A program made the translations under genes and the position numbers. Below the pieces are notes generated by a model. It was not told where the DNA came from, did not search any database, and saw only the letters and a list, made by a program, of their open reading frames with translations. Below are positions 1 to 11,700 of a stretch of DNA of 64,000 nucleotides, one piece after another. This DNA comes from Hirundichthys speculiger (lineage: Eukaryota; Chordata; Actinopteri; Beloniformes; Exocoetidae): positions 1-64,000 of the forward strand of contig JAGFBZ010000367.1 in the NCBI GenBank assembly GCA_018398805.1, read 5' to 3'. The first letter of the stretch is position 1. Each line of letters starts with the position of its first letter.

Positions 1-984
1 GATTTTTTCAAAAGAGTGATTCTGTTTCGGACTTGATTCTGGATTTGGTTTTAGACAACTTTTAATCTGGGCTTTGGAATCGTTTCAAATTAGTTGTCAT
101 TGCAGCTTTAAGACTCTTTTCCAGCTGCTTTCGGACATTCAGAGTTCTGACTTACGAGCTAAATGAAACGACCACTCGGAGCTGAGCAGATCGGCGCCTC
201 CTTGTGGTGATGCAGAACCTCGTTTTCATTGAATGCAAAATCATCATCAAACTGGGCCGTCGCACCAGCAGAGACGTCTTTATGTTGGTTTACACGCTTT
301 AATTCCCAGAAAGACACAAGAAAGACACCAGCAGAGCTGCAAATGTTAAGAAAATATGGTTTATTTACCTTCATACAGCCGGACAAACACTTCATATCTG
401 CGTTCTTGTTTACTGACACAAAAGAGTCAACGGTGTTTGTCTGACTGCCCTGAGATATAAATATCTAGTAAATCTAAAAACAGTTCTTATCATCTGATTT
501 CTTCATATACTTGTGAACAGACAGTAAATCACAGTTGTAGGTCAAAGCGATGAGACAAAAGCAGATTTGAGAGTCAGAAGTCCAGAAATGGATCCGTTTC
601 ACGCTGCGTCTCCCGTTCAGACTTCCAGACTCCAACGAGTCGACTTCAGTGCAAATATCAAATATTTCTGTTCAGAAACACAGAAACCTCAAACTTACAG
701 AAAGGACGTCCAACGATTATCCAACAAGCCTTTATAAAGTTGTAAAAAACCCAGAAATGAAAACACCGTCCAAAAAGATTTATAGGTCTACATTTTAATC
801 CGACACATTTCTGCAGCTTTAATTTCTTATTTCTATTTCTTATTTGTGATGACGTTTATAAATCCCTGGAAGTGCTTTATCATCTTGTTAGGTCCAGTTC
901 TTCTATCTACCGGGCCGTTTTTGTAGCTCTGGATCTTCTGGGTTTTAAAGTCATTTAAGAAAATGGAGTAAACAACAGGAGATA
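1..984. other. Intergenic, no gene recognised
   Basis: I see no exon with family resemblance and no repeat with clear ends. The short open frames near 159-444 on both strands lack splice context or recognisable domains. The stretch could hold the 3' UTR of a gene to the left, but nothing in it proves that. Confidence 0.5.
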
Positions 985-1039
985 TTGGAGTTTTTTTTTT
1001 CTCCATTTAAGAGCTGTGGACGGTTTTATTTGGCAGATT

Positions 1040-1675
1040 TGGGGGGGGCAGGACCAGCTCTATGGAGCAGGACCAGCTACATGGGACAGGACCAGCTGGA
1101 TGAGGCAGGACCAGCTCTATGGGGCAGGACCAGCTCCACGGGGCAGGACCAGCTCCACGGGGCAGGACCAGCTCCATGGGGCAGGACCAGCTCCATGGGG
1201 CAGGACCAGCTCTATGGGGCAGGACCAGCTACATGGGGGACAGGGGCACCAGCTACATGGGCAGGACCAGCTCCATGGGGCAGGACCAGCTCTATGGGGC
1301 AGGACCAGCTACAGGGGCATGGGCAGGACCAGCGCAGGACCAGCTCCAGGGGCAGGACCAGCTCCAGGGGCAGGACCAGCTCCATGGGGGACAGGACCAG
1401 CTATGGAGGGCAGGACCAGGGGCACCAGCTCCATGGGGCAGGACCAGCTCTATGGGGCAGGACCAGCTACAGGACCAGCTCCATGGGGCAGGACCAGCTC
1501 TATGGGCAGCAGGAGGACCAGCTCCAGCTGGGGGACCAGGGAGGACCAGCTCTATGGGGCAGGACCAGCTCTATGGATGGGCAGGACCAGCTCCATGGGG
1601 CAGGACCAGCTCCATGGGGCAGGACCAGCTACATGGGCAGGACCAGCTCCACGGGGAGGACCCTCGACGTTAGTG
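1040..1675. repeat. 19-bp minisatellite array 1 (GCAGGACCAGCTCYATGGG-type)
   Basis: The array is built of a 19-bp unit with the core CAGGACCAGCTC followed by TATGGGG, CATGGGG, CACGGGG or similar. Many units are shortened or fused (for example around 1240, 1310-1345 and 1500-1540), so this array is more degraded than its sister at 14525-15832. Because 19 is not a multiple of three, all three + frames stay open and read a rotating Gly/Gln/Asp/Pro/Ser peptide. I treat those frames as an artefact of the repeat. Confidence 0.95.
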
Positions 1676-1737
1676 GTACAGGTATTAAAAGAACAGAAAG
1701 TGAAGAAAAAATGTGGTCTATCATTTTTTCATGACTT
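1668..1737. repeat. Solo end of a TIR MITE
   Basis: The stretch reading GTGGTACAGGTATTAAAA through to TTTTTTCATGAC closely matches the right arm of the MITE at 24567-24917. It abuts the minisatellite on its left and a CTAT microsatellite (about 1738-1760) on its right. I read it as a fragment of the same mobile family. No target duplication can be assigned. Confidence 0.6.
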
Positions 1738-2060
1738 ATCTATCTATCTATCTATCTATCATATTTATAATATTTTTTTAATATTTTCATTTTGCTTGCC
1801 AACACTTCTAAACCAAACTGTGCATGAGACTTAAAGAGTAAACATTTTACTTTTACCTGATGGTTAATTTGACAATGTATGGTAAAGTGATATCATACTT
1901 GATAAAGTACTGTAATACCAATAATAATGATAAAGTCACAATATTATTATTATTATTTGTTCACAGTTGTATCATATCTTAAGGTTTTTATTTTATTTTT
2001 ATTACTTCACCTTAGAACTGAATTCAACCATAATAATAATAATAATAATAATAATAGTAA
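1738..2060. repeat. Microsatellites (CTAT)n, (ATT)n and (AAT)n in AT-rich DNA
   Basis: Simple repeats are seen at about 1738-1760 (CTAT), 1940-1957 (ATT) and 2030-2057 (AAT), with unstructured AT-rich sequence between them. Nothing coding is visible. Confidence 0.85.
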
Positions 2061-2115
2061 GCAAATTACGAAACCAAATTTATCTACAGACACAGTATAT
2101 ATAGATTAGTATGAA

Positions 2116-2275
2116 CAGGGGCGCCGCTAGGGATTTTGGGCCCCATGAAAAGAATCTTTACAGGGCCCCCCAACAGCGGCGAAATTGGTTGATGCTATTT
2201 TTGTATCATTAGGGGCCCTCTGGGCCCCCCAATAGGCCCCTATAATCCGATCCTACCCCCCTTTTCGGCGCCCAG
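2116..2275. mobile_element. 160-bp hAT-type MITE with 8-bp target duplication
   Basis: The element begins CAGGGGCGCCG and ends CGGCGCCCAG, so its ends are inverted repeats. It is flanked by a perfect direct repeat AGTATGAA at 2108-2115 and 2276-2283. An 8-bp duplication is characteristic of the hAT superfamily. The interior is rich in GGGCCCC blocks and encodes nothing. It must depend on a transposase supplied elsewhere. Confidence 0.85.
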
Positions 2276-2570
2276 AGTATGAATATAGTTATTTCTTTGT
2301 ATTCAGCAAAGTATTCATTAATTGAATAATATTTACATTATAATATATTTAGTATAATACCAAATTAATTTAGTATTCAGGAAATGCCAAACACATTTTT
2401 CTACTCCCGGCAGGTTTATTGCAAAAATAATTTTATAAAAAAATAAAAATAAAATAAAATAAAAACTTTTATCTTCCGGCTGGTTTGTTTTTTTTTCATG
2501 ATGTTTTTCATGACTCGAGAAATAATATCCATTCAAGTTTAAGCCAGACAGTGATTTTTTTTGCTGATTT

Positions 2571-2777
2571 TATGTTGCGGAGTCGCAACATAAATTTAAA
2601 TTTTAACGGCGCTGCTTGAGTGTAGCCGTTGCTATGCAACCGTAAACCGCCATAGAGCCAGGCTCGTTCGCGGCTGTAACGTACGCGGTGTCGGTCGGTT
2701 TTACAGGAGATTTTCCGTTGGTTCGACTCGAAGAAAACAACGAAAAAATAGACGGGAAAACGGATTAACTGTCAACA
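2571..2777 (+). promoter_or_regulatory. ODAD3 promoter region with RFX X-box
   Basis: GTTGCTATGCAAC at 2628-2640 is a near-perfect palindromic RFX X-box, 138 bp upstream of the ODAD3 start codon. X-boxes bound by RFX factors, often with FOXJ1, are the known promoter signature of motile-cilium genes, which fits an outer-arm docking protein. Just upstream, TATGTTGCG and CGCAACATA (2571-2592) form a perfect 9-bp inverted repeat with a 4-bp spacer, which could be a second, wider-spaced RFX-like site. The transcription start is not visible. Confidence 0.7.
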
Positions 2778-5700
2778 ATGGCGACACGGAAGAAAAAAAT
2801 GCCGTTCAAGGCACAGAAAGCGGAGGCTCGGCGTCAAAAGCAACCAGCGGGTAGGTAGGGTTGACAACTCCCTGAAGCTGGAGGGACATTTTTAGGACGG
2901 GGGGTCTGGGGGGGTCCTCCCCCAGAACATTTAGTGTTTCTTAGATTCAATCTCCTGCATTTTAAAGCATTGAAAAGACCCCACCCATGCCAGAAATGAT
3001 GATGTTTTCTTATCCAGACCACAATCCTACTAATTTCAGGATAATTTTGTGAAATTAGTTATGTATGTTGTACACAACTTGTTTGCAACACGGGCCGGGC
3101 AGTTAGCTTTTAGAATGCCATCGGGCTCGACAATAGCATTTGCCCGATGGCCGTTTTTTTCGCCTGTCTCGGGCCAGTACGGGCCAGTAAACTTTATTAA
3201 CACTGGCCGTCCGGGCCACACATTTGAGCAATTTCAGATTTTTCTTATGTAATATTGTCATAATCGCCAAGAAATGACTTTTTATGGAACATGAAGATGG
3301 TCCGCCATGTGAAGAACGTCATTTTGCTGGGGAGTGTGTCGCGTCTTCGTGCATTCGGAACTGTTCGGGAATGTTCGGCAGCAGCATCTTAAAATGCGCG
3401 CGAAAAGATACAAGACGGAGAAGAATCGAAACAACGAAAGTACACAACGGTTATGCTATAGACCTTTTCGGGCCAGCCCCCCGGAAGTACCCCGTCACCA
3501 TTGCTGGGTTGTGCTACAGAGCGATTCTTTCGGCTCGCAGATTAACCAGTGTTTTCTCTTCCTCAAATATATTTTATAATGCGAGTCAGTCGAGTGGGAA
3601 TACATGATCCGTATAAACTGTGCCAACAATGGCGTGAAAATTCAACAATGGAAGAAGAAAGTATGTGAAATACACAAGCCTTACTGACGAAGACTGCCTT
3701 GTTGCAGAACAAGAAGTTAGGAAGACGTGGGTGAAAAAATATCAACAGAAGGACTTTGTTCCAAATGAATACAGCCGGGTGAGTTTTCGTAACATTTAAT
3801 CTCGTACTATTCATAGTCTCGATGAGAGTCCCGGACGATTCTGGCCGAAAGAACAGCAGTATGAGGCTACTGTAGCCCTGGCACTAGCACAAGCTATAAA
3901 ACAATGAATGAATGAATGATTTAGGAGAATGATAAAATAAATTAAATATAATGTTAACACATAGGCTAATTTACGCTAGCGTTAACGTTACAGTAGCATA
4001 ATCTTAGGTTTGTTGACGTTAGTTATAGCCAGCGTTGCAGCGTTCACAGTTTTTAGTGTTGATTATGGGAATAGATCAGCATTTCCATAACCAATCATTA
4101 AAAACAGCGATAAAATACCTCATCTGTAACTGGAGCCACTGCCTAACATCATCAATCCAAGACATGTCTGCGTTATCCGTAAATAATGCTCCACGTGCGT
4201 GTTTGGGTTAGTTGGGGGAACCACCGCACGGTCCAGTTATGGCGGGGCACTAGGGGGCGCATGTCCACAATTTTCAAGTCAAAAAGGTGTATACAGATGC
4301 AGAGTGGAAAGAAGAAGAGTTGCTGCAGTTGGAGGAAGAAATGACTACAGACTGCTTTAGCGCCTCCTAGGGTCTGAGGAGATAATGGTTTCTTTAGGCT
4401 GTGACAGGGTGGAGGACGAAACTGAGGCTGTGAAGTGGTGGCACAGGAGGTTTTCATACATGATGGTTTTGTTGATAGAAGTATCAAGACATGAGTAAGT
4501 CTGTCTTTTCAGATATCATTAATATCAAATTGTGAAAACAGTGAATAAAATTTCTACTTTGATATGTAAAAATGCAGTTTGATTATTTTAGTGCCAAAAA
4601 ACAACTTACCACATACTCACCTGCTGCCTCCCTCACACTTTTATCCAGACTTGGGACTGGGCTTGGTGTTGTAGTTAGGCGTGTAATCATTTCATTAATT
4701 AAAGATTATATAAAAGTATATTATAAGATTGGAGGAGTGCATAATATATTAAACATCACCAAAGCATGAATGATTAATTTGATAAATCTAAAGGTTATGG
4801 ACCAAAAAGCTCCATGTACAAAGAAGGTATTTAGAAGTTTATATAAAAAGCAAAAAGCATCACACCACATTAACAACACAGAGGTGTTTTACGACAGTAA
4901 TACTATGTGCATCTACAATGCAGGCAGGAAAATCTACGGGGTTATCTCAAGATTATATGTGCATGCTACCTGCAAACAGAAAAAAAGTTATTCAACAACA
5001 AAATGGTTGTGTCAGATAACACAATATTGCATAAAATATGTGAGACTTTTTATTTCTTCATTCAGTGTCAGAATGCACCAAATTACATCATTTTTTCAAA
5101 ATCTTCGGCGGCCGCTGTTCCGCGCGCCCTGTGAATAGTTGGGCCACTGATTTATGAATCAGGGCCAGTACATTCCAAATTTTACTGGCCCTGTGGGCCA
5201 GTGCTCTAAAATGCTTATTGTCAAGCCCTGACGCTGGTGAGCAATTTGTAGACAGAATGGTGCTTTCTGAAGTTAACATTTGCATTGTCGGCGGCATATG
5301 CGGTGATGTTTTCAACATAAAGACCATATGTGTCCAGACAGGAAAGGAGAGCCTTATCTGTGCCATTCGTAAATGTTTTCGTAGGAATCCAACAACTTGG
5401 ACATTACGCCCTCCGACGCGGAAAAGTACCTCACACACACTGGAAACATTTTTCTGTTTTCCTTGTTAGAGGCATCGCTAGCAAGTGAAAAATAAAGGGG
5501 CTCACCATCACCTGAAGAGAGATCGGAGACTATTTTCCCCACAGTGCTTGGGACCCAACCACATTCATGGTGATCATCTCCGCTTTGGTTCTTCCCAACT
5601 GCATCTTCTTAGCGACACTCGAGTCTGAAATAAAGCCCCGTTTAATTTCACGGTGCAGTCAGCGCTGTTATATCTGTGAACGTGTTTCATGGTGTGGTAT

Positions 5701-8700
5701 ATTTAGGACACCTCGCTTGCAGAACTTTTGTCAATTTCAGCAGTAGATGCGGTGAAGAATGAAGTGATGTTGCTTGCTCCTTTAGCTAGCACAGCCTTTT
5801 TATGACACTCTGTGTCTTCATGGCGGGATAAGTCGTGCTCGCCACCATGGCCAATCGATATCTCGCGGCGGCATAAAGTACAAAATGCTCTTCTAGGGTC
5901 TGTAGTGGCTTTAAACCCACGACCTTTTTGTTTCCCATTCCTTGTTTTAGCTGCAAAGCCTCTTTTTTTAGCTGGTTCATCCATTTCCCTCAGTAAACTT
6001 CACTAATTACAACCGTCTCCCATAGCAACGTATACATGCAGGTCGGCGTAGCCAATCACAGTTCCCTGATCAGAATGTGTCATCATACACCAGTCTGTTA
6101 TCATTGGACAATATACTTTGTAAACATTGAGTTTTGGGGCATAGTAGCCTATCAAAACTCCCTGTTTATAATGTGTCATCAATCAGCCGTCTATCACTGG
6201 ACGAAATGCTTCATAAACATTCCATTAAAAAATGCTGTCAAGACTATGATTGAAATGCGGGACGAGAGCAGTTCTTCACGGGGCAAATAAAATTCACCTA
6301 AAAAACAGGATGTCCCGGGCAAATCGGGACGGTTGGTAACCCTACGGGTAGGTGAGCGTCACGGCAGCCGTGACGTCACGGCGAAGGACGCGTGCTTGAT
6401 GAGACGAAACATGTGGTTCAAACTTAGACGTTTTTAGGGACAGCTGCTCAGACCAAGAGACACTTGTTTACAATATAATATGACATAATATGATAATATA
6501 ATATAATGTAATGTAATATATCTTGATTTAATTACAGTCATTTAGTCCTACAACCACAAAATCACGGACATGCTTCTCTAAATCGCTGCTTTTAAACTTA
6601 ACAACTCCTTGAAGTAAAATGTCTTAAAATCGCAACTATCTACCAACATATCCTAAAATGAATTAATAAATGGGTAAAAACGTACCTACTTATAACACAG
6701 TCGCGATTCATTTTTTATGCCAACCGATGCAAATTCATACGCATTTGTATCGTTTTTTTATTCGATTCACGATGCATCGTTACACCCCTAGTTATGACAT
6801 TTTTTAAATTGTAAATTTCATATAGTTTAACCTTTCTCTCCTAAAATCGACTATTTTTGCTGTAAGGTCGCAAGTTTTTCTGCCGTAGAATTCAAACTTT
6901 ATATCGCAACGTTGCAAATGTCACAATATTGCGACTTTATGTCCTATAAACGCAATATTTTGGTCATAAAATCACAACCTTTTAACGTATCACAACAATT
7001 TTTTTGTGAAATATTGACTTTTGAAAAATTCAAACTTTTACCATAAAACAACAACTTTTTGTCCTACAATCACATTTTTTTTGGGAGAAATCGTCACTTT
7101 GTTGCAAAAAGAAAATTTCTGATGTAAAAATTCCACAAAAATCACAACTTTTCATTTAAAAAAGTTACGACTTTTTGACTAAAATTAGTTATGAGTTACA
7201 TTTTTTCCTGTAAAATATCTAAATTTAGTGGCAAAATTGCAACTTTTTCACATCAAATCTCAATTGTATGTAAAAGAAAAATCACAAGTGGTGACTTTTT
7301 GGTTTAAAAATAATTCAACAATGTAAAACTGAGTTTTGCAGAGCTACATGCTTAATTTTCAAAATGATGAATTATGGTTTTAAGATGGCAATTCTCGTAA
7401 AACTGCAACTTTTTAAGTAAGAGATTTTGTACAGAATACAATGAAATTCCGTTTGGCAGCATCTCTTCAAGTTTAGACGTAAAACTGCTGCTTTCGACGG
7501 TGAAGTAGCCGCTCAACAGTCGTTCTTCATAAAGGGCAAAGGGGGAGGAGCTTGAGCGCCACCTGGACTCTACCTGCGCACCTCTCTGACAAAACTGCAC
7601 CAAACACAGCCGCTAAGAGACAGTCTGACACGTTCATGTCTTTAATCTGCCCCCTAGAGGACGACGTACCTTCAGACGACAAGCCGTACGAGGCCATCAT
7701 CAAGAGGAACGACAAACTCATTCGGCAGCTGAACCAAGAAAAACAGGAGCTGCTGAAACAGCTGGCAGCAGCTGAAGATGTACGTTTTCAGAGCTTTGCT
7801 TTTTTTCAGTCCTCATACGTCTCAAACACACCGTTTGGTCTCTGCAGTCTCTTTCATTTATCACCTCTCAGGTTAAAGACGCCAGAGCTGCTTCGATCAC
7901 CAAAGGTTCTGAGATGGAGGCTTTCTGCAGGATGCCGCCAGCGGCGAGGAAGGTGAGCGGCGTCGTACGCGCCTGTGTTCGCGTTTGTGCGCGCTGTGAT
8001 TGTGCTGTTCAACACCTTGACTCCTTCTTCTCAGGACGCTCTATCAAAACTAGAGCGAGAGGTGCTGTCCTTGACGAAGAAGCTCAACGCAGAGCGGCAC
8101 AACACCCAGGTCCAGAGGCGGCGCCTGGACGAGCTGAAGGAGGACAGGAGAGTGAAGTCAGAGGCCATGATCCCCTCTCTGAAAGAAGTGGAGGACGCCA
8201 TGGTAGCTACCTCCCCGACCTCCACAACGGTCTCTTTGTAACTGGGTCAGCTAAAGCGGATTGTGTGTGTTGTCAGGAGCTGCGTTCGCTGCAGAACCGG
8301 ATCGACAAGACAATGTGGAAGTGTGAGAAAGCTGAAGGCGTGATGAAGAACTACCTGAAACTGAAAAGTCAAATGCAGGTCGGTGCTTTATCTGTTATCT
8401 GCCCATCGAGCCAACGTCGTCGGCCGACTGCGGGGTTTTTTTCCACTCGTTGGTCGGTACCGGTTTTGGTCAACACTGGTAGATCAGAGAGGAGTTTAAA
8501 GCAGGAGGCAGAAATGGCACAACACAAGCGAGAAGAAGCAGGAATCACCGTTAGTGTACACTGTAAAAAAAAAAATCGTAAAAAAAATGGTAATGTCCGG
8601 CAGCTGAGGCGCCAGAAAAATACCGTGAAATAACAGAAAATTACTTTCTCATAAATATTATTAATAATAATTTATTAATCTAATGTTAATTAATGTTACC

Positions 8701-11700
8701 ATCTAGAAATGAGAGTAATTAGTAAATATTTATTTTCAATGAAAATATTAGTCAGTTTTAAAATTACAAATTTTTACTATTAATTCCTTAGTAATTTTAA
8801 ATGATTTTTTCCTTTTTTTTTTAGAGTTTTAAAATTTAATTTTACAGTTTATTCCCTTAAATAACAGACAAATATTTGTGAAATTACAATATATTTGTGA
8901 ACATATTTTAACAATAAATATATGTAGTTCTAATGGTTTTTTTTTGTAAAAGAAAAGAAATATTGTGTGTGTTCACAGTTACAGTGATTTAGTGTTATTT
9001 TACATTTGACATGTAAAATCACAGTCTATTTTGTAAATTAAATGGTATTTTAAAAATACAGAAAAAAATCTGTAAAATAGTAAAATTCTGTTATATTACA
9101 GTTTTTTTTTTACAGTGTAGGCAAAACGATGAGTGAAGCTTCAACATGGAGCAGGTTGCTCACAGGTGAGGGTGATGAAAGGTCATAGCACCTGGTCAGG
9201 CGTATACGACAACGCCTTAACTGTTTCCCAAAACTGTGCAGGAAATGATTTAAATTTAAATTAAGATTTGGCATTTGAATCCTACCGAGGCCCGTCGCGC
9301 TGTCGATGAAACGATTGCTCATCTTCTGAGGATTCAGTCACATTTGCTTTACAACAGCAGCCTCCATCAGCGTGTCTGAGCAGAACCAAGGACGGTTTCT
9401 GACCTTCACTCTGATGGTCTCGAATGTCTTTATCGTGTCTTCAGGACGAGAGTCTGACCTACGACCACCAGCTGGACCGTCTGGAAGCTGAGCTCCTGAA
9501 GCGCACGGAGGAGCTTCATCACCTGCAGGTCACCTACGAAGACGCCCAGCTTTCCAACAAAGCTGCTAAGGTCAGCTTCAGCCTTCATTTGAGCTACAAG
9601 TCAAGAAGCCGCGAGGGTTGAGAATGTTTCATATCCACGTTTACGTTTGATATTACCGTTTATCAGCTCCTTCTCCATTTTCTTTTTGTGTGTTTGGGAG
9701 ATCTTTGTGAGTGGAAGTGATGTGATCTGTGCTCGTCTCGTCTCGTCTTAATATGCTCGTAGACTCAGAATTTTGCACATAGATTAGTTGTGCATGAAGA
9801 TTCTGTATGTTACGGGTTTTGGGCCGGGTCATACAGAAACAGGCTCGATAGCTGCTTTCCATTGTTTCTTACCCTTCGAACCTTGACGTCCCTCTCTGTT
9901 TGTCACCAGGCTGAGTTACAGCAGCAGAGGGAGCTGATGAACAAACAGCTGGAGGAGAGAAAGTCCAACAGAGCAGAGTACCTGAAGCAGTACGACGTGG
10001 ATGAGGAAGTCGGGGTGAGAGACATATTCAGACACCGACTGGATGTAGAGTAGAGCTGAGCGTGATTTTATCGATTCTGCGATATATATCGATATTTTAT
10101 TTCCTCAGAGAGTATCGATTTTTCAGCCGCGAGTATCGATATTCTAAGCTTCTTTCCAAAACCTCCGTGTCCCACCTTTAAAAGCTTGCAAGCAACAATT
10201 TGCACTGTTTAAATAAATGAAACTATTTTTCTTAACAAATCTTTTATTCATTTTGTCCAGCATTTGCAAGCTGCCTGTCAGCCATATAATGTGTAATTGA
10301 TGCTTTCAGTTCAATTAATTCAAACAAAGTCATTGGAACACTCACAAGATGTCACCAAAATCACTTTGTCCCTTTAAAATCTTTCAGAAAATGATGTAAA
10401 TGTATTGTAAGATGAATATCGATATATATCGTATCGTGAGATTAGTGTATCGCTACAGCCCTAATGTAGAGCTCTAAAATGATGCCCCAGGCTGTTTCTC
10501 AGCTTGATCCAGTTCCGTCTTTTAGTCGCCTGAGTTACTGTCGTCACTTATCGTTTAAAATGTTTCATTATTGATACCGATATCTGAACGATACCAATGT
10601 AATCAAATTTCAACATACAGGCAGCTGGGCACGCTCAGTCACATGATATTTATTCAGAATATGTGGTACACTATAATATAATATAGCTACGGTAAAACAT
10701 ATGTTATTTCTCCAAAAATACAATCTTAGTGATTTTTTTATGAAAACTTTTTTTAATAAATTGCAAACTCTGCACTATTGTGACGTTTATTGTAAAATCG
10801 AGGCTTTTGTCGTATTACTATTTGTAGCAAAATACTACAATTGTGAATTTTGTATATTACGACTTTGTATCCTAAAATTTAAAAAAAGAAAGAAAAATTA
10901 TGAATTTTGCAATATCTCAACTTAGTTGTTTAAAGCAAATGTTTGTGTTAAAATTTTGCAAGTAAATTGACAATTTTATGTCACAAAACTGTGAACTTTA
11001 TATCCTATAATCACGACGTTTTTATGTAAAATCCCGAATGTCACCGAAAGCGAAACGTTTTGACATAAAACGACGACTTAATATGCTAAAATCTCATATT
11101 TTTGTTGTAAACCGCTAATTTCACGTCAACCAGCAGAGCGGCGGCCGGCGCTATCAGACATCAAAAAACCGATATCGAATGACCGATTTTTCGTCGAGAG
11201 TTCTTTGATCCTCGGCGGCACTGAAGCAGTTAATCGATTCCTCTCTGGCGTTGATCTTCGAAACCCAGCGAGATCCCACTCGACACGCCAAACACGCTCG
11301 TTAGCGCCTGAACACTCAACCAGCGAAACCTACACAGCAAAATCAGAAAACTCAAATTAACACTCTCAGATTTGATTTCAACACTTTTGAAGTGTCTATA
11401 TAAGTCCACACCACAAAGATTTAATTTAACTCTTTTTGGAGAGTTAGTACCTTAACACTAACTTAGTGTAATTATTGACTCTTTTTGGAGTTAAAATTTA
11501 ACACTTCTTAACACTAACTAGTGTTACTTTATCTCAACACTTTTATGTAGTGTTAGACATTAACGCTCTTTCGGGATTGTTGGTTAACTATACAAGTGTT
11601 AGAGTCATTTTAACACTGTAAGGGTGTAAAATTAGCTCTTCTGAATTACTTAAAAAAATACTTAGAAAATAAAGTTTGCTAAAAATAATGCCATCATGTT

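Larger units (their letters stand above)
2855..6345 (-). mobile_element. hAT DNA transposon in ODAD3 intron 1
   Basis: The ends GTAGGGTTGACAAC (left) and GGTTGGTAACCCTAC (right) are inverted repeats. Flanking direct repeats can be read as 6 bp (GGGTAG, 2849-2854 and 6346-6351) or 8 bp (GGGTAGGT), because the element end and target overlap in sequence. The element carries remains of a minus-strand hAT transposase with a zinc finger and is split by a second element at 3122-5228. The insertion lies at the exon 1 donor and duplicated it. Confidence 0.8.

Noticed and set aside
985..1834. Three overlapping long open frames over minisatellite array 1
   Set aside because: They are generated by a stop-free 19-bp unit read in three phases. 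There is no splice structure, no family resemblance and no start context.
3284..3814. Possible THAP-like or other transposase frames in the nested element
   Set aside because: Short broken frames with no clear zinc-coordinating pattern; I could not support a domain.
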